From contig NC_092796.1 of the NCBI RefSeq assembly GCF_918797505.1, forward strand, positions 60,356,851 through 60,420,850: a stretch of 64,000 nt of DNA. The letters run 5' to 3'. The notes beneath the pieces are model-generated. The model searched no databases and was not told the DNA's origin. It saw only the letters and a list, made by a program, of their open reading frames with translations. The DNA comes from Bemisia tabaci. Its lineage: Eukaryota; Arthropoda; Insecta; Hemiptera; Aleyrodidae. Position 1 is the first letter of the stretch. Every line of letters starts with the position of its first letter. Positions 38,801 to 46,584 of this stretch are shown here, one piece after another. Both the position numbers and the translations under genes were made by a program.

Positions 38801-40974
38801 CTGGATGACGGCAACTGTAGGCCAAAGTTTAAAAATGAGAACATGGCTGGTTTAAAAGAGTTCCGTGAGCGACTAGCGATATAATAGCATTTTAAACCCG
38901 AGTGTTTCCTACTGGGGTGTAGTTTTTTAAGAGTGTTCCATGTGAACCACAATACGATTACAGTCGTGAATTTTACGAGCATTAATCGGTATCTCGATTT
39001 ATTTTTCATTGAGGCCTTTCAATTTTTTGTAAGCTGAGGTCGTAAAAACAATGTTAACCTTTCCGGCACAGTCTTGACTATTGAGACTGAGTTAAACTTG
39101 AACAAACAACGAAAACGACTGTTGAATGGGAGCAATGCGCTATGGGGCAAGGTCGAATGAGCGTCGAAACTGGAGGAGATTACAAGCGATGGGAATGGGT
39201 AATTAGTTCGGACAGGGTGACTGAGCACGTGGGTTGCCTAATGTCGTGGGTTGACATTTATTTATTATGGATTTTCATTCCTTCAATGATTTCTGAGTTA
39301 TCACGACGCAAAGCAGCGTCACGGTTCTGATAGGAGGGGGAATGGAACTGGCTGATTGAAGTCAGCAAGGCACATGAATTCATCATTATTTCATAAATCT
39401 CATCGTAAGCAAGCATTTGAACGAGTAGGAATGTTAAAAATGAAAATTGCAATTGCGGCAAAAATGAATGGGTGCATTAAAAAAATAAATACTAGTAAAG
39501 ATAGCGAAGGTGATCGGAATTGCATGGTCTTTCGCATTTATCTCCTGTTTTTAAAAAAAAAAAAAAAAAACATAAGAACTGTGACTTTAAATACAGGAAT
39601 CATAAGCTGATACGTTGTTGCAGCCTGAATTGGCAAGAATGCAATTAATTCAAAGTAACATAAAATAATTCCTTTTTTTTGACCGGTCTTGTCAAAGTTA
39701 TTTACGTAGATACATTGTATATAAGGTACTTCTAATGCCATTTTGTTGGAGCAGATCTCCCAGATTTCAGCTATCAAAATTTAAGAGTCACTGCATTTAT
39801 TCGAATGGGTTCAGAGCGTTTCAAAACTTACACAACGCATGTTTTGAACATACTCACTGCGTGTATCCGAATCCCACTTGTGAAGTTCCTAAAGTTGAGT
39901 GAGCCCTGAGCCCTCTTAGTCTCTTAGGCTATGCAATATCGAATGAGTTCCGCTTCTGCAAATTGTAGAATTTTTTTTTTTCCTCAAACAAAATACGGTC
40001 GAAAATTTTTGACTCCACAACAAATGATATGGATTAAATTTTTGATCATTACTTCAGGCAGGACTTAAGAATTCCTGTACCCTTAAAAAGCACCATAACG
40101 CAGAATTAGACCCTCACTTCCACTCGGTCCGTTGTGTAATGCTAGCATTTATCGTCTAATGTTAGTTAGCTGCTAAAAATGTCTGAACCAACCACCCATG
40201 CTTCCAAATGAGTTCTATGAACATAATGCTTCACTCAATGGCTCGTTAGTCTAATTGTTTAGGGCACCGAAATGACAATTGCAGAAATATCGGCTCCATA
40301 CAGATTGAGACTTCAAGTTTGAAGTCATTAAGCAGCGAGGCATTGGAAGGAGCATAATACGGCTACGCTGCACCGCTGTGGTAATAGAAGATTTGGCCGA
40401 CGCGACATAGCGAGACCTTCTCGCTTGGTCGGGTAACTTTCTGAGAGCGTAACTTCCAATAACCGCCTGGTTTTATTACTGACCTTAACATATCTAGTGT
40501 GATGTCATAAGAAGATCCGATGATGCCTCAAAAGAATCGGTGCATACGGGATATCCTTCACACCCACGTCACAAATTGCCCTTTTCGGCACCAAAAAATT
40601 GCCCAATTCAATTCGGCATCCAAAAAAATGGCCCAATTCGGCACTTTAGGGAAAATATGGACTTTTCGGCACAATACACTTAGTAACCAATCCACCAATA
40701 GGATCGCTCCCTTTTCTCACAGACTCCGTTGTCCATAGCTTTGCCTATCAATTTCAATAATCAGACCGCTGCTTCGATTGTATGCCCCTTCTTGAATCAT
40801 CTCTGTCCGATCGCCACTGGTCGCAGGCATACTGAAAAATGAATTATCGGATCCGATGTGAGAATAATCATGACGCGTCCTTTCTGGTTGAGCCAAGAAC
40901 AATGCAGAAAGTCCATCGGGATGATAATTATACTGAAGCGAGGCCCGGGGCGTCAATGGTGCACGACGGGACAC
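15431..40974 (-). CDS. nuf: Class II Rab11 family-interacting protein (Rab11-FIP3/4, nuclear fallout), spliced gene
   Basis: The predicted product is a Rab11 effector of recycling endosomes. In this family it links Rab11 vesicles to motors and to furrow or midbody membrane during cellularisation and cytokinesis. The assignment rests on the C-terminal exon, whose [20 protein letters not shown] core is the FIP Rab11-binding domain, and on five preceding exons encoding one long charged coiled coil. The serine-rich block before it ([16 protein letters not shown], acidic [12 protein letters not shown]) also suits class II FIPs. Exons in transcript order, long form: 40974-40721 (tentative), 36366-36331, 30300-30183, 20297-20194, 19839-19699, 19103-18896, 18158-18023, 17106-16982, [16318-16289 optional], 15586-15431. 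These sum to 1,278 nt (426 codons with stop) with every phase closing. The 5' end lies further upstream and is not identified. The short form starts at 21074 or 21062 and encodes about 370-374 residues. Confidence 0.9.
16289..16318 (-). CDS. nuf: nuf 30-nt candidate cassette microexon
   Basis: A 30-nt segment with strong splice signals on both sides. On the minus strand a T-rich tract ending TTTTTTAG precedes TCTGG, and CAAAAG is followed by GTAAGG. It is in phase 0 at both ends, so inclusion adds ten residues ([10 protein letters not shown]) between MTQDD and MKTAL without a frameshift. The family alignment is ungapped without it, so it would be an optional insert immediately before the Rab11-binding helix. 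Ten residues are one heptad plus three, so inclusion would shift coiled-coil register. It could also be a decoy site; transcripts would settle it. Confidence 0.55.
16447..16476. repeat. Poly-A run in nuf intron
   Basis: Uninterrupted A-run of about 30 bases. Similar runs lie near 26847-26876 and 41797-41830. Assembly length here is unreliable. Confidence 0.85.
16982..17106 (-). CDS. nuf: nuf coiled-coil exon ([20 protein letters not shown])
   Basis: The acceptor TTTTCCAG precedes ACTTACAAG and the donor is GATGAT followed by GTAAGT. The 125-nt exon enters two bases into a codon (A from the upstream exon plus AC gives Asn) and leaves in phase 0. It encodes helix rich in Glu, Gln and Leu. It ends in [13 protein letters not shown], the segment that precedes the Rab11-binding helix in class II FIPs. 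Confidence 0.93.
18023..18158 (-). CDS. nuf: nuf coiled-coil exon ([16 protein letters not shown]..)
   Basis: The acceptor is a pyrimidine-rich tract ending CTTCAACAG and the donor is TATAGAA followed by GTAAGT. The 136-nt exon enters in phase 0 and leaves one base into the next codon. It encodes 45 residues of coiled coil with leucines at heptad-like spacing. A short break (LNSPNNVA) in the middle probably interrupts the helix. Confidence 0.93.
18896..19103 (-). CDS. nuf: nuf coiled-coil exon ([16 protein letters not shown]..)
   Basis: The acceptor CTTTCCCAG precedes ACTCCAAAC, and the donor is GAACAG followed by GTTTGT, weaker than the other donors in the gene. At 208 nt it is the longest 3' coding exon. 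Its first base completes a Lys codon and it ends in phase 0. The 69 residues are highly charged helix ([33 protein letters not shown]) typical of a long parallel coiled coil. Confidence 0.93.
19699..19839 (-). CDS. nuf: nuf coiled-coil exon ([22 protein letters not shown])
   Basis: The acceptor TTTTTTTCAG precedes AGTTTTAATG, and the donor is GCCATCAA followed by GTAAGT. The 141-nt exon takes one base to complete an Arg codon and leaves two bases of a Lys codon. The LEEQLRE.ELR..E...EE..R...L segment has the same pattern as class II FIPs (LEEQLKEQELR in vertebrate FIP3, from memory). This gives independent support for the family call beyond the C-terminal domain. Confidence 0.94.
20194..20297 (-). 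CDS. nuf: nuf first shared coiled-coil exon ([15 protein letters not shown])
   Basis: The acceptor TTTGTTCTCAG precedes GTGGAATTA, and the donor is CAAGCCAG followed by GTAC. The 104-nt exon enters in phase 0 and leaves two bases of an Arg codon. It is the point where the two 5' forms merge: both the exon ending LSDK (20820) and the exon ending LNHK (30183) stop in phase 0 and join here. Both junctions read naturally as coiled coil (KKLSDK or LDLNHK, then VELLQQQ). Confidence 0.94.
20525..20770. mobile_element. MITE family A copy 1
   Basis: Non-autonomous inverted-repeat element of about 245 bp. One end reads GCTAAGGAAAAACG and continues with GTATGAAC-like and GCCGAATTT/GCCAAATTT segments. 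The other end is the reverse complement (AAATTTGGCA, GTTCATACG, CGTTCTTC, TTAACACGG), giving imperfect TIRs of about 50 bp. No coding capacity. It lies in the intron just after the nuf short-isoform exon. Confidence 0.8.
20820..21074 (-). CDS. nuf: nuf short-isoform first exon, acidic N-terminus
   Basis: The frame opens at ATG 21074 ([10 protein letters not shown]) or at ATG 21062 ([12 protein letters not shown]). The second has A at -3 and is the likelier start. It encodes an acidic head ([16 protein letters not shown]), an aromatic and acidic middle ([19 protein letters not shown]), a Ser/Pro stretch and a helix [16 protein letters not shown] running into the coiled coil. The donor is GATAAA followed by GTAAGTACG, phase 0. 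I see no acceptor with a pyrimidine tract upstream and there are in-frame stops, so this should be a first exon with its own promoter. A MITE sits in the following intron, 50 bp past the donor. The head matches no domain I can name. Confidence 0.85.
21074..21100 (-). other. 8-codon upstream ORF overlapping the first nuf ATG by one base
   Basis: On the minus strand an ATG at 21100 opens eight codons and closes at TGA 21076-21074. The final A of the stop is the first base of the 21074 ATG (TGATG). If included in the transcript it could reduce use of the 21074 start and favour the in-frame ATG at 21062. The reading is direct; the regulatory role is inferred. Confidence 0.35.
21075..21240 (-). 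promoter_or_regulatory. Probable 5' UTR and promoter region of the nuf short isoform
   Basis: Sequence just upstream of the short-isoform start is locally rich in CpG compared with the surrounding introns. No TATA box is evident. It holds at least two short upstream ATG frames. This is inferred from the lack of an acceptor for the first exon; no transcription start is visible. Confidence 0.35.
22360..22501. repeat. Dispersed repeat, copy 1
   Basis: Shares GGTGGTAAAATAGTGCAGGG-like, GGGTCCAC, GCGGGGAAA, CCAAAAA, AATT(T/C)CAATTAGAGT-like and AGACTGAG strings in order with 31096-31255. No coding frame. Confidence 0.6.
22951..23174. mobile_element. Foldback element family B copy 1
   Basis: Nearly the whole 224 bp folds on itself. 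The left arm has ACACATTGGAACTAGAGTCC and ACTCTTGATTCAATCAG; the right arm carries the complements and ends CCAGTG. Coding frames here merely translate the palindrome. Confidence 0.85.
24035..24450. repeat. Dispersed ~410-bp repeat containing MITE A copy 2
   Basis: Shared with 32910-33318: GACTGGAGCGCCTTCAATTTT, ATAGTTGCATCAAGGCG-like, GTTATTACCGATATCATC, then the MITE A unit, then AGCCAAGCCTAGCACTG. The length and order match the other copy. Confidence 0.75.
24173..24414. mobile_element. MITE family A copy 2
   Basis: Ends CGCTAAGGAAAAAGGCCGTA and AAACGACGTTTTTTCGCTGC; inner GTTGCCAAATTTCC and its complement GAAATTCGGCAACG. It forms the right part of a larger repeat shared with copy 4. Confidence 0.8.
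25169..26115. mobile_element. TIR element family D copy 1 (947 bp)
   Basis: Ends CCCTGGTACAAATTGGC and the complement GCCAATTTTTACCAGGG, TIRs about 46 bp reaching an ATACCATAG motif. Repeated GCCGGCTATAAG / TATAGCCGGC-type segments lie near both ends. An inner near-perfect palindrome (about 25576-25642) surrounds ACGCGTTGCGCAATGCGT. No transposase frame. Confidence 0.9.
28268..28515. mobile_element. MITE family A copy 3
   Basis: Ends CCGTGCCAAGGATAAATAGC and AGGCGTTCTTCCTCAGCATGG, with inner GTTGCCATATTTCCTCCGA and its partner ACATTTGGCAACGTCTGA. Confidence 0.78.
30183..30300 (-). CDS. nuf: nuf long-isoform exon: Ser-rich to acidic linker
   Basis: The acceptor TTTTTTCCAG precedes TCAATTATAC, and the donor is AACCACAAG followed by GTAAGG. 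The 118-nt exon supplies one base to finish a Ser codon and ends in phase 0. It encodes [15 protein letters not shown], then an acidic stretch with [12 protein letters not shown], then VLDLNHK leading into the coiled coil. The many serines around basic residues look like phosphorylation sites, by inference only. A foldback element starts about 125 bp upstream in the intron. Confidence 0.88.
30426..30641. mobile_element. Foldback element family B copy 2
   Basis: Same family: CACTGGAAAAAACACATTGG at the left and CTAGATCCAAGTG followed by a T-run and GCCAG at the right. It lies just upstream of the nuf 30300 acceptor. Confidence 0.85.
31096..31255. repeat. Dispersed repeat, copy 2
   Basis: Counterpart of 22360-22501, with GGGTCCACACCATTTCGCGG, TTTCAATTAGAGTC and CAAGACTGAGAGGGG and a longer G-run. 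The ends are not defined. Confidence 0.6.
32211..32450. mobile_element. TIR element family E copy 1
   Basis: About 240 bp with ends AGAAAGGGATCAAGCCACAT and the complement-like GTCGCTTGGTTTCTTTCT. No coding capacity. Confidence 0.72.
32910..33318. repeat. Dispersed ~410-bp repeat containing MITE A copy 4
   Basis: Ends CAGTGCTGCTT and AAGCCTAGCACTG form short TIRs. It matches 24035-24450 both inside and outside the MITE A unit, so the pair descends from one composite element and not from two separate insertions. Confidence 0.75.
33054..33280. mobile_element. MITE family A copy 4
   Basis: Ends GAGGAAAAACGCCGTATGAAC and CAAACGACATTTTTCCGCC, inner GTTGCCAAATTTCCTCCGA. The right inner arm is slightly shortened. 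It lies within the larger repeat 32910-33318. Confidence 0.78.
34212..34430. mobile_element. TIR element related to family E
   Basis: Ends CAGAAAGGAACTAACCTACA and TGTGGGTTGGTTCCTTTCTG. The termini resemble family E but the interior differs, so it is a sister subfamily or a convergent end. Confidence 0.6.
34600..34960. other. CpG-rich patch within nuf intron
   Basis: Visibly richer in CG dinucleotides than its surroundings. The plus strand has a frame from 34713 to 34997, with an internal [16 protein letters not shown] at 34860. The minus strand has a possible donor (GGAAAA before GTAAGA, near 34831). It could be an alternative nuf first exon and promoter, or chance. No homology is recognised for the plus frame. 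Confidence 0.25.
35174..35985. repeat. Direct repeats flanking the 35.5 kb foldback
   Basis: Three related segments: 35174-35290, about 35775-35855 and 35884-35985. They share AAAAGGGCCAAAATC-like, CATTGAT(A/T)GA-like and TTGGCTTGGAGACT-like strings in the same orientation. The foldback sits between the first and second. Confidence 0.6.
35333..35777. repeat. 440-bp foldback with ~170-bp arms
   Basis: The left arm (about 35333-35512) is the inverted complement of the right arm (about 35592-35777). Pairs include ATTCTTGTAGAT with ATCTGCAAGAAT, CAGCAACTTTCTACG with CGTAGAAAGTTGCTG, and ACACCCTTGGTTTC with GAAACCAAGGGTGT. The loop is about 80 bp. A transcript would fold into a long hairpin. Confidence 0.85.
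36331..36366 (-). CDS. nuf: nuf 36-nt microexon ([12 protein letters not shown])
   Basis: The acceptor CTCTGTTTCAG precedes GTCCGGG, and the donor is TTAGCAAG followed by GTAAGC. The 36-nt exon enters two bases into a codon and leaves two bases of a Ser codon. That fits the 30300 exon exactly and joins into [19 protein letters not shown]. The KRLSS motif recurs in class II FIPs, which supports a real exon despite its size. About 6 kb of intron lie downstream and 4.35 kb upstream if the 40721 exon is correct. Confidence 0.8.
36751..37000. mobile_element. MITE family A copy 5
   Basis: Ends CAGGAAAAAGTCGTATCAG and CATACGGCGTTCTTCCATGG; inner AATTTGCCAACGTCTGAGAGC. Copy in the nuf intron upstream of the 36-nt exon. 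Confidence 0.78.
38526..38660. repeat. Dispersed repeat fragment, copy 1
   Basis: AAAACAATAGAACATAAC, GATTTAAGTTGGAAAAGCTG and AAAATGAGAAAATTC occur here and, in the same order, at 49888-49985. It mimics a tiny exon on the minus strand (TTTTCAG before CTTTTCC), but that reading has a stop in the required phase. Confidence 0.65.
40721..40974 (-). CDS. nuf: Probable upstream nuf exon (..RQSYGQRSL)
   Basis: An open minus-strand frame ends at AGTCT followed by GTGAGA, leaving two bases (CT) that join the G of the 36-nt exon to give Leu-Ser-Gly-Lys-Arg. An acceptor CTGCAG at 40975 gives a phase-0 start at 40974; CCGCAG ten bases further out gives 40984. The product is polar ([38 protein letters not shown]). 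It resembles the disordered N-terminal part of such effectors, but no named domain is visible. The donor and polypyrimidine tract are mediocre, so this is the weakest exon in the model. Confidence 0.5.
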
Positions 40975-41256
40975 CTGCAGCGACCTGCGGTACCCTCAGC
41001 CAGAACCAAAGGACAGCGGCCAGCCCTGAGGACTCGGGGAAATGGAGTGAAGCGGGCCACGCCGCACGGCCACACCGAGGCTCCAGTTGAATCGGTCATT
41101 CTCAAAACGACTTATAAGTGCCAAAAAAATCGGAAATCGAGTGTTTGGTGTTGCGGTATTGCTTGGGCATAAATGCATATTGTTGCAAAACGACGAGCAT
41201 AAAAACGGAGTTTGAGGCCTTCAAAGCATCTGAGAAGTCCGCACTGAACAATAAAG

Positions 41257-41405
41257 CTACGGGCTATATAGACATACAGTCCGTTTCGGGCTCAGAGGCC
41301 GAAAGTTCCGGGTGCTGGAGATGTAGCCTCAACTGCTCCAGGTGCTACGCCTGGAACTTTCAGCCTCTGAGCTTTGAATGCGGACGGTACGTCTATATGG
41401 CCCGT
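41257..41405. repeat. Imperfect foldback (~62-bp arms)
   Basis: The left arm (41257-41318: GGGCTATATAGACATAC, GGGCTCAGAGGC, GAAAGTTCC) pairs with the right arm (41340-41405: GGAACTTTC, GCCTCTGAGC, GTACGTCTATATGGCCC) around a short loop. Mismatches are frequent. No coding value. Confidence 0.75.
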
Positions 41406-41793
41406 AAGTACGGCTTCCACGTCCGGAGTTTTTCTTTTTTCAGTGCGGTTATTCTCAAAAAGACTCACGATCAAGCGCCAAAGCGCTAAACAGTACTCGC
41501 TTATCTTGATTGCCTTCAATTTGAGTCCCTCACGCAGTTATTTCGAATTTTTCAGAATGAAGAGGTAGGCATTTCTTTTTATTTGCCAAACATGTCTCTG
41601 TTTTTGAGATTTAAGTAAGTTCCTGCACTTAGGGCGATCATCAGCAATGAAATCATCAGAAAGTAATTCTATCGCACCATCGTATATTATGGAGAGAAAG
41701 TATGAATGAAAGATTTCGTGCACATTACGACTTGAAATACTGAAAATTCGACTTTAAATGCGGGAAATATGTTAGAATAATGCCGTTTATTCT

Positions 41794-41833
<40 letters not shown>

Positions 41834-42260
41834 AACGCCAAACCGTAATGTTTTCTTATTCCGTTCAAATTGAAGGGCGATTTCTGGAACAACCATGCAC
41901 AAGTCGAAATGCGATTTTTTCACTCATCATTTTTCTGCCCTACAAGATTCGAAAAGGGTCGATTAAATCAGTTTTCACTGTTTTTTGACGCTTAGGTCTT
42001 TCTGCGAATTCCCGATTCAATTTCGCCCGGCGAAAGACCCGAAGAGCCGAGAGCGGCACGTACGGGGCTTTTTTTCCCGAATCGGTTCATTGAAGAGCAG
42101 GATAAATGCCATATTCCGGGGGCAATAACAGCGGGATCGTAAAAACAAAGCTGTAAAAAAATATACCGTATAATGACAATGGCAGTGGACGATCGAGCCC
42201 CGACCAGACCCGACCGGCGGCGCCGGGATTGGATCGGGCCGTTAGCTCGAGCGGATCGCT

Positions 42261-42506
42261 GCCGTCCTCAGGAAAAACAACCTATGAGCACTCAGACGTT
42301 GCCAGATTTCCTTCAATAAAAACCAAATTTACTGGGAAAATTGTTGACATTATTCTCTACATTTTCCAGACAATTTTGTCCGCAATTTAATACGGAATAT
42401 CTGAAGATTTCAAGGGAAAATAAGCATAACTTTCCGCAAAAATACATGTTTTATCTGGAGAAATTTGGCAACTCTCGAATGTTCATACGGCGTTTTTCCC
42501 TTAGCT
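42261..42506. mobile_element. MITE family A copy 6, inside a 16-bp direct repeat
   Basis: Ends CAGGAAAAACAACCTATGAGC and TTCATACGGCGTTTTTCCC. The 16-mer TTAGCTCGAGCGGATC occurs at 42242-42257 and again at 42501-42516. The left copy is 4 bp outside the element and the right copy overlaps its end. Confidence 0.8.
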
Positions 42507-44759
42507 CGAGCGGATCTCCAGGTGAATTTCTCGGCTCCGGGATTGGACGCGCCTTGTGGTCTCGGCAGTTGGAGCCGATTGCAAATCCTACGATTATCCT
42601 TCTTCCGCATTTTTTTACTTTTATTACTCATTACCTTTCGATTTACTTTCGACCGTCCGCAGGAAACGGGACCTTAGTTCCCGGAGGCGAAATTTTCGGT
42701 GGAGCGATTTTTTTCGGGTTGGGTCATAAAATCGGATTTTGTGATTTCAACGGGAAACTCTCTCTGGTGTCCTGAAGAGTGAAATGCGAGTCCTTTCATT
42801 AGTTTATGGGCAAAAAGAGAGTGTAAGAATAAGTTAAAAATTGGCAATTGCGTGCTCTGAACATGGCAGTGTAACATTTTGAGTATCCTACATCGAAACA
42901 TTTTTTTCTGGGCTGCGAACTTCAAATAGAAACCTACTACAGGTATGATAGATAGAACTTGAAGATAAACAAGACAAAGATAATCCGCGACGCTACGCGT
43001 CTCACGTCTCGCGATGATTTATAAATATTTTCCGGTCATTGTTATTATTTTAGTACCTGACGATAATAGGAACGATTCCCGAAATGGTCACTGAGAAGTT
43101 CCAGGAAAAAATTTTCGGAAAAAGTTTTAGAACTGAATTAAGTCCTCGTGAGTCACAAAGAAGGTTACCTTTTAAATTACTTAAACGGGTTGTTGAAACG
43201 GTTTGACGGTGATTTGGCACGCGATCGCTAAATGGATGGTAACGCCTGCAAGGATGCAATTATTAATGATTTGAGGTATCCATGTAGCGTTTCGATGAAA
43301 ATGAAGGCGCTTAAAGCGACGCATCATAGAAGTCTCTGCTATGAACTCTAAGCTCCTGCACTGTGAACTGTGAGCGTGAGGAAAGTCAGAACGCCTTCAT
43401 TGTCATCAACACGAACACAGCTATCCGTAAAGCAGTAATAATTGCATCAAATATTTCTGTCAACGTCCATCGGCTGGTTTCATTCCTGTCTCCTGTGCAT
43501 TGCATATTGGATAATGATTAATTCCTCCCTCTCCGAGACTTAACTGAGATCACGTGTTCTAACTTAATCTCAAAATTTTGAGCGCCAATTGACTGACTGG
43601 TCTAAGATTTAGACGTCATTTGCACTTTCACACGAGCTATAAAAATTGTTGGTGATCATGCGAAGAGCAAAAACGCAACAGAAACCATGACTGTAGCAAT
43701 TTTTAAAGCGCTAAGTGCGGCTAGCGTGTCTGATGTCAGATTCTAAGGCGCATTTTGCGCGAAAAAAAAGTAAAGTTGGTGGGATGGATTTTTTTTTTTT
43801 GTTGCAAACAATACGTGATTGAGTCTCTAATGACAGACGCGGGCGCTCCGTATCATGGCGCTTGGTTTAACTTTATGGGTCAGAAGTGACCAGTATACTC
43901 AAGCACTGTAAAATTTTGACGGAAAATAATACAATAAACATATAAATTTAAAAGACAAAAAATCCGGAGGACAAAAAAAGGCGGTAAGTTTCCTTTCACC
44001 TTTGAATTTATCTTCCTACACCGTGGAGTTAAAGTGGGTCGAGACCCGGGAGTGAATAGCGTATTTTGAGCCGGGATTTGCCCGAGTAATAACATGTAGT
44101 TAGAGCGGGGAGCGAGGGGGGGGCGGGTATTCGCGGAGGATTATCAATAGGTTTGCGTTAAGGGTATAATTCAGCACGATACCGCATTGTTTTAGTTCAA
44201 GTACTCCTTCATGAACATGGATTGTGAGTTCCCTGTCTCCAGTCAAACGTCATCTGCGCCCGTGCCAGCTCGGCCCCTCCAAACCGAGTTTTCAGATTTG
44301 ATTCAATCGAAAAGATTGTGCATCCATTGAAAAACCGTTCACATAACAAGGGATGCAGGTCTTTGTTTTGGTACACAAGTTAATGAAATCTGGATTCATA
44401 ATTAATTCATTGCCAGACGTCGGCTTGAAACCATTAGGGGATCGGATTTATTGCATGCGCCCTTCTATTTATAATTATTAGCGACTATTCGGCAAAATTT
44501 ACAGTAGGAAAAAAATGGACAAGCAAATGATATTAAACTAAAAGGCTTTAGTTTAAGTAACGAGTTCCTAAAAGGAAGGCAACTTTAGTTCGCTGCCGAC
44601 TGATGATGGAGCTTTGAGCTCTGAAACGCGTCTCGCGTACTTAGATGGATCACTGGGATGTGAATAACCGAAATTTTTTGAAATTTTGTATCACAATTGA
44701 CTTGTGGCGTCCCCCCCCCCTCAACCCACGAAGTTTCTATGACCTTTTTTCTTTATTAT

Positions 44760-45037
44760 CAGGGTGTCTACTAAAACAGGCTGGCCAAAAATCAGTACTT
44801 TTAACGGTACTTTTTCAGTACATTCCCAAGAAATTCAGTTCTTTGTCAGTACCTCCAATTGACGAAATTCGAAAAATTTGAATTTTTCGTTCAAATTGCA
44901 ACAAAAATGACACAAAATGAAAAAATTCCGGACCTTAATCGCGGAATTTTCCCTTTTTTTCAGTGCTAACGGACCGCCCTTAAAAAATCAGTCCTTTTTT
45001 CGGACTTTCCGGAAAATCCGGACTTGTAGACACCCTG
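44760..45037. mobile_element. hAT-like non-autonomous element (278 bp)
   Basis: Ends CAGGGTGTCTACTAAAAC and the complement of CAGGGTGTCTACAAGTCC; flanks ATTAT and ATCAT agree at four of five bases. The interior has repeated TCAGTAC and inverted GGACTTT / CCGGAC strings. Same terminal family as the 62.4 kb insert, different interior. Confidence 0.72.
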
Positions 45038-46584
45038 ATCATCTGCGGTATTGTATCATCCAGATAATTCGATGAATACGAGTTGGCGATACGTGGCAAC
45101 AGTCGACGGCGTCTTGAGGATTCCTCGTCCAAGACGACCGATGCGACTAAACGAGTGACTGGATTTGAATACGGATTTATGAAGACAGAGCAAAAGGAGC
45201 GAGGGTGTTCTTTCACCTGCGCACAATTGTTCGGGTCATCAACGGCACAAAGCCGCGGTTACCAATTCAATGCGAGAGTCGGAGTTCATTCTCAGCGGGA
45301 GCTTTCAAGGAGCTTATATGATGTGGTCGCCTCACAATGAAAGCACGATTTGGCGCTTAATCAATTCATCCGACTCCGCTTGGAATGCCCTCAACCATGG
45401 AGACGATCCTCACTAACATGAATTAGCCATTCTTCAAAAGACTTAAGCGCCAAAATTAAAATGCAAGAAAAACACACACAAAACTCTTTCAAATCGATCC
45501 GTCTCAAGTCTTAAAGTTCCAAAGTATAAGGCTAATTACTTAATTACATTATTAATTAAAGTAAGATTTAAAACGGGTCGTGTAATACAGTTTTCACTGT
45601 TTTCCTTGCATTATCATTTTTAACGCTCAAGTCTTTTTAAGCATGATCGATTCGAAATGGACTTTCACGGCATGATAGCCCACGAAAACTCAAAATCAAA
45701 TTACCGGTAAAAATGAGTGAAAAATTGAGTGCTTTAAAAACATTTTGGAAAAAAATATTTGTGCGTCAAACCAAACCGAAAATATGGCGGTTTGAAGTTT
45801 TAGTTAACAAAATTTAGTTTTGAGAGGAAGCTATCAGGATTCTTATTTACTACCTTCATCGGAAGTGATTAATGGAATGTACCTCAACGTTAGGCCCTAA
45901 GTTGTTGCAAACATGAATAAACCGTTGGTAACTTACTTTTAGCACGCGAAGAGTTTCTGACACCTCAAAATCCGATTTTCGACCTATCAGGACACTAGTA
46001 ATTGAGACTAGGATCGGACGATGACTTACAGTGAGGATATGTAAATTGTTTACATCTTATTACGATTGAAATTGAACATGGATCAGGCCTCGAAACTTTT
46101 GAACTTGAGGCAGCCGACTGACTACACGCGATTGACTGGAGGAAATGTTTAGGTAGGATATTATAGAAATAGAACTACTAGGTACACGTTACAGTAAGAA
46201 ACGCAAAACAAGAGAGAAATGGAAAAGAACGGATTTTATGCATGGTCGATTGAGACTCAGAGCGTGTACGCATGCGTAACTCGTCATTACGTCATTACGC
46301 ACGATAAACGCACGCGCACAAATGTTGTTAACAGGTGCCACTGTTGATGCATGAAAAATACGGCCGCAAACTCGCAAGACTCCCTATTCTCGCCAAAATC
46401 CGCCTTCAGACCCATGTTTAGGCCAGTATTAGACCCGAAAGAGACCCGAAATAACCAAATCCAAGAAATATAGACCGTCAATGAATAAAAACCGTGAAGT
46501 TGAAGAAATTCACGGTGGGCCCAAAAACGGCCCTTATCGATGAGAAATCATGCAGTCTGGGGTGCTTGAGCTTGATTTGTACTT

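Larger units (their letters stand above)
36367..40720 (-). other. nuf intron upstream of the 36-nt exon
   Basis: AT-rich with scattered repeats: a MITE at 36751 and a dispersed repeat fragment at 38526. Two exon-like segments on the gene strand (ending 38774 and 38582) were tested and contain an in-frame stop in the required phase. Nothing else here is supported. Confidence 0.6.

Noticed and set aside
38761..38816. Possible nuf exon on the minus strand with donor ACAG before GTGAG and acceptor CCTACAG
   Set aside because: In the phase required by the 36-nt exon it contains a TAA; the other frames do not join the gene.
40839..41172. Plus-strand frames opposite the proposed nuf exon
   Set aside because: They are antisense to a frame that joins the gene in phase and encode no recognisable motif.
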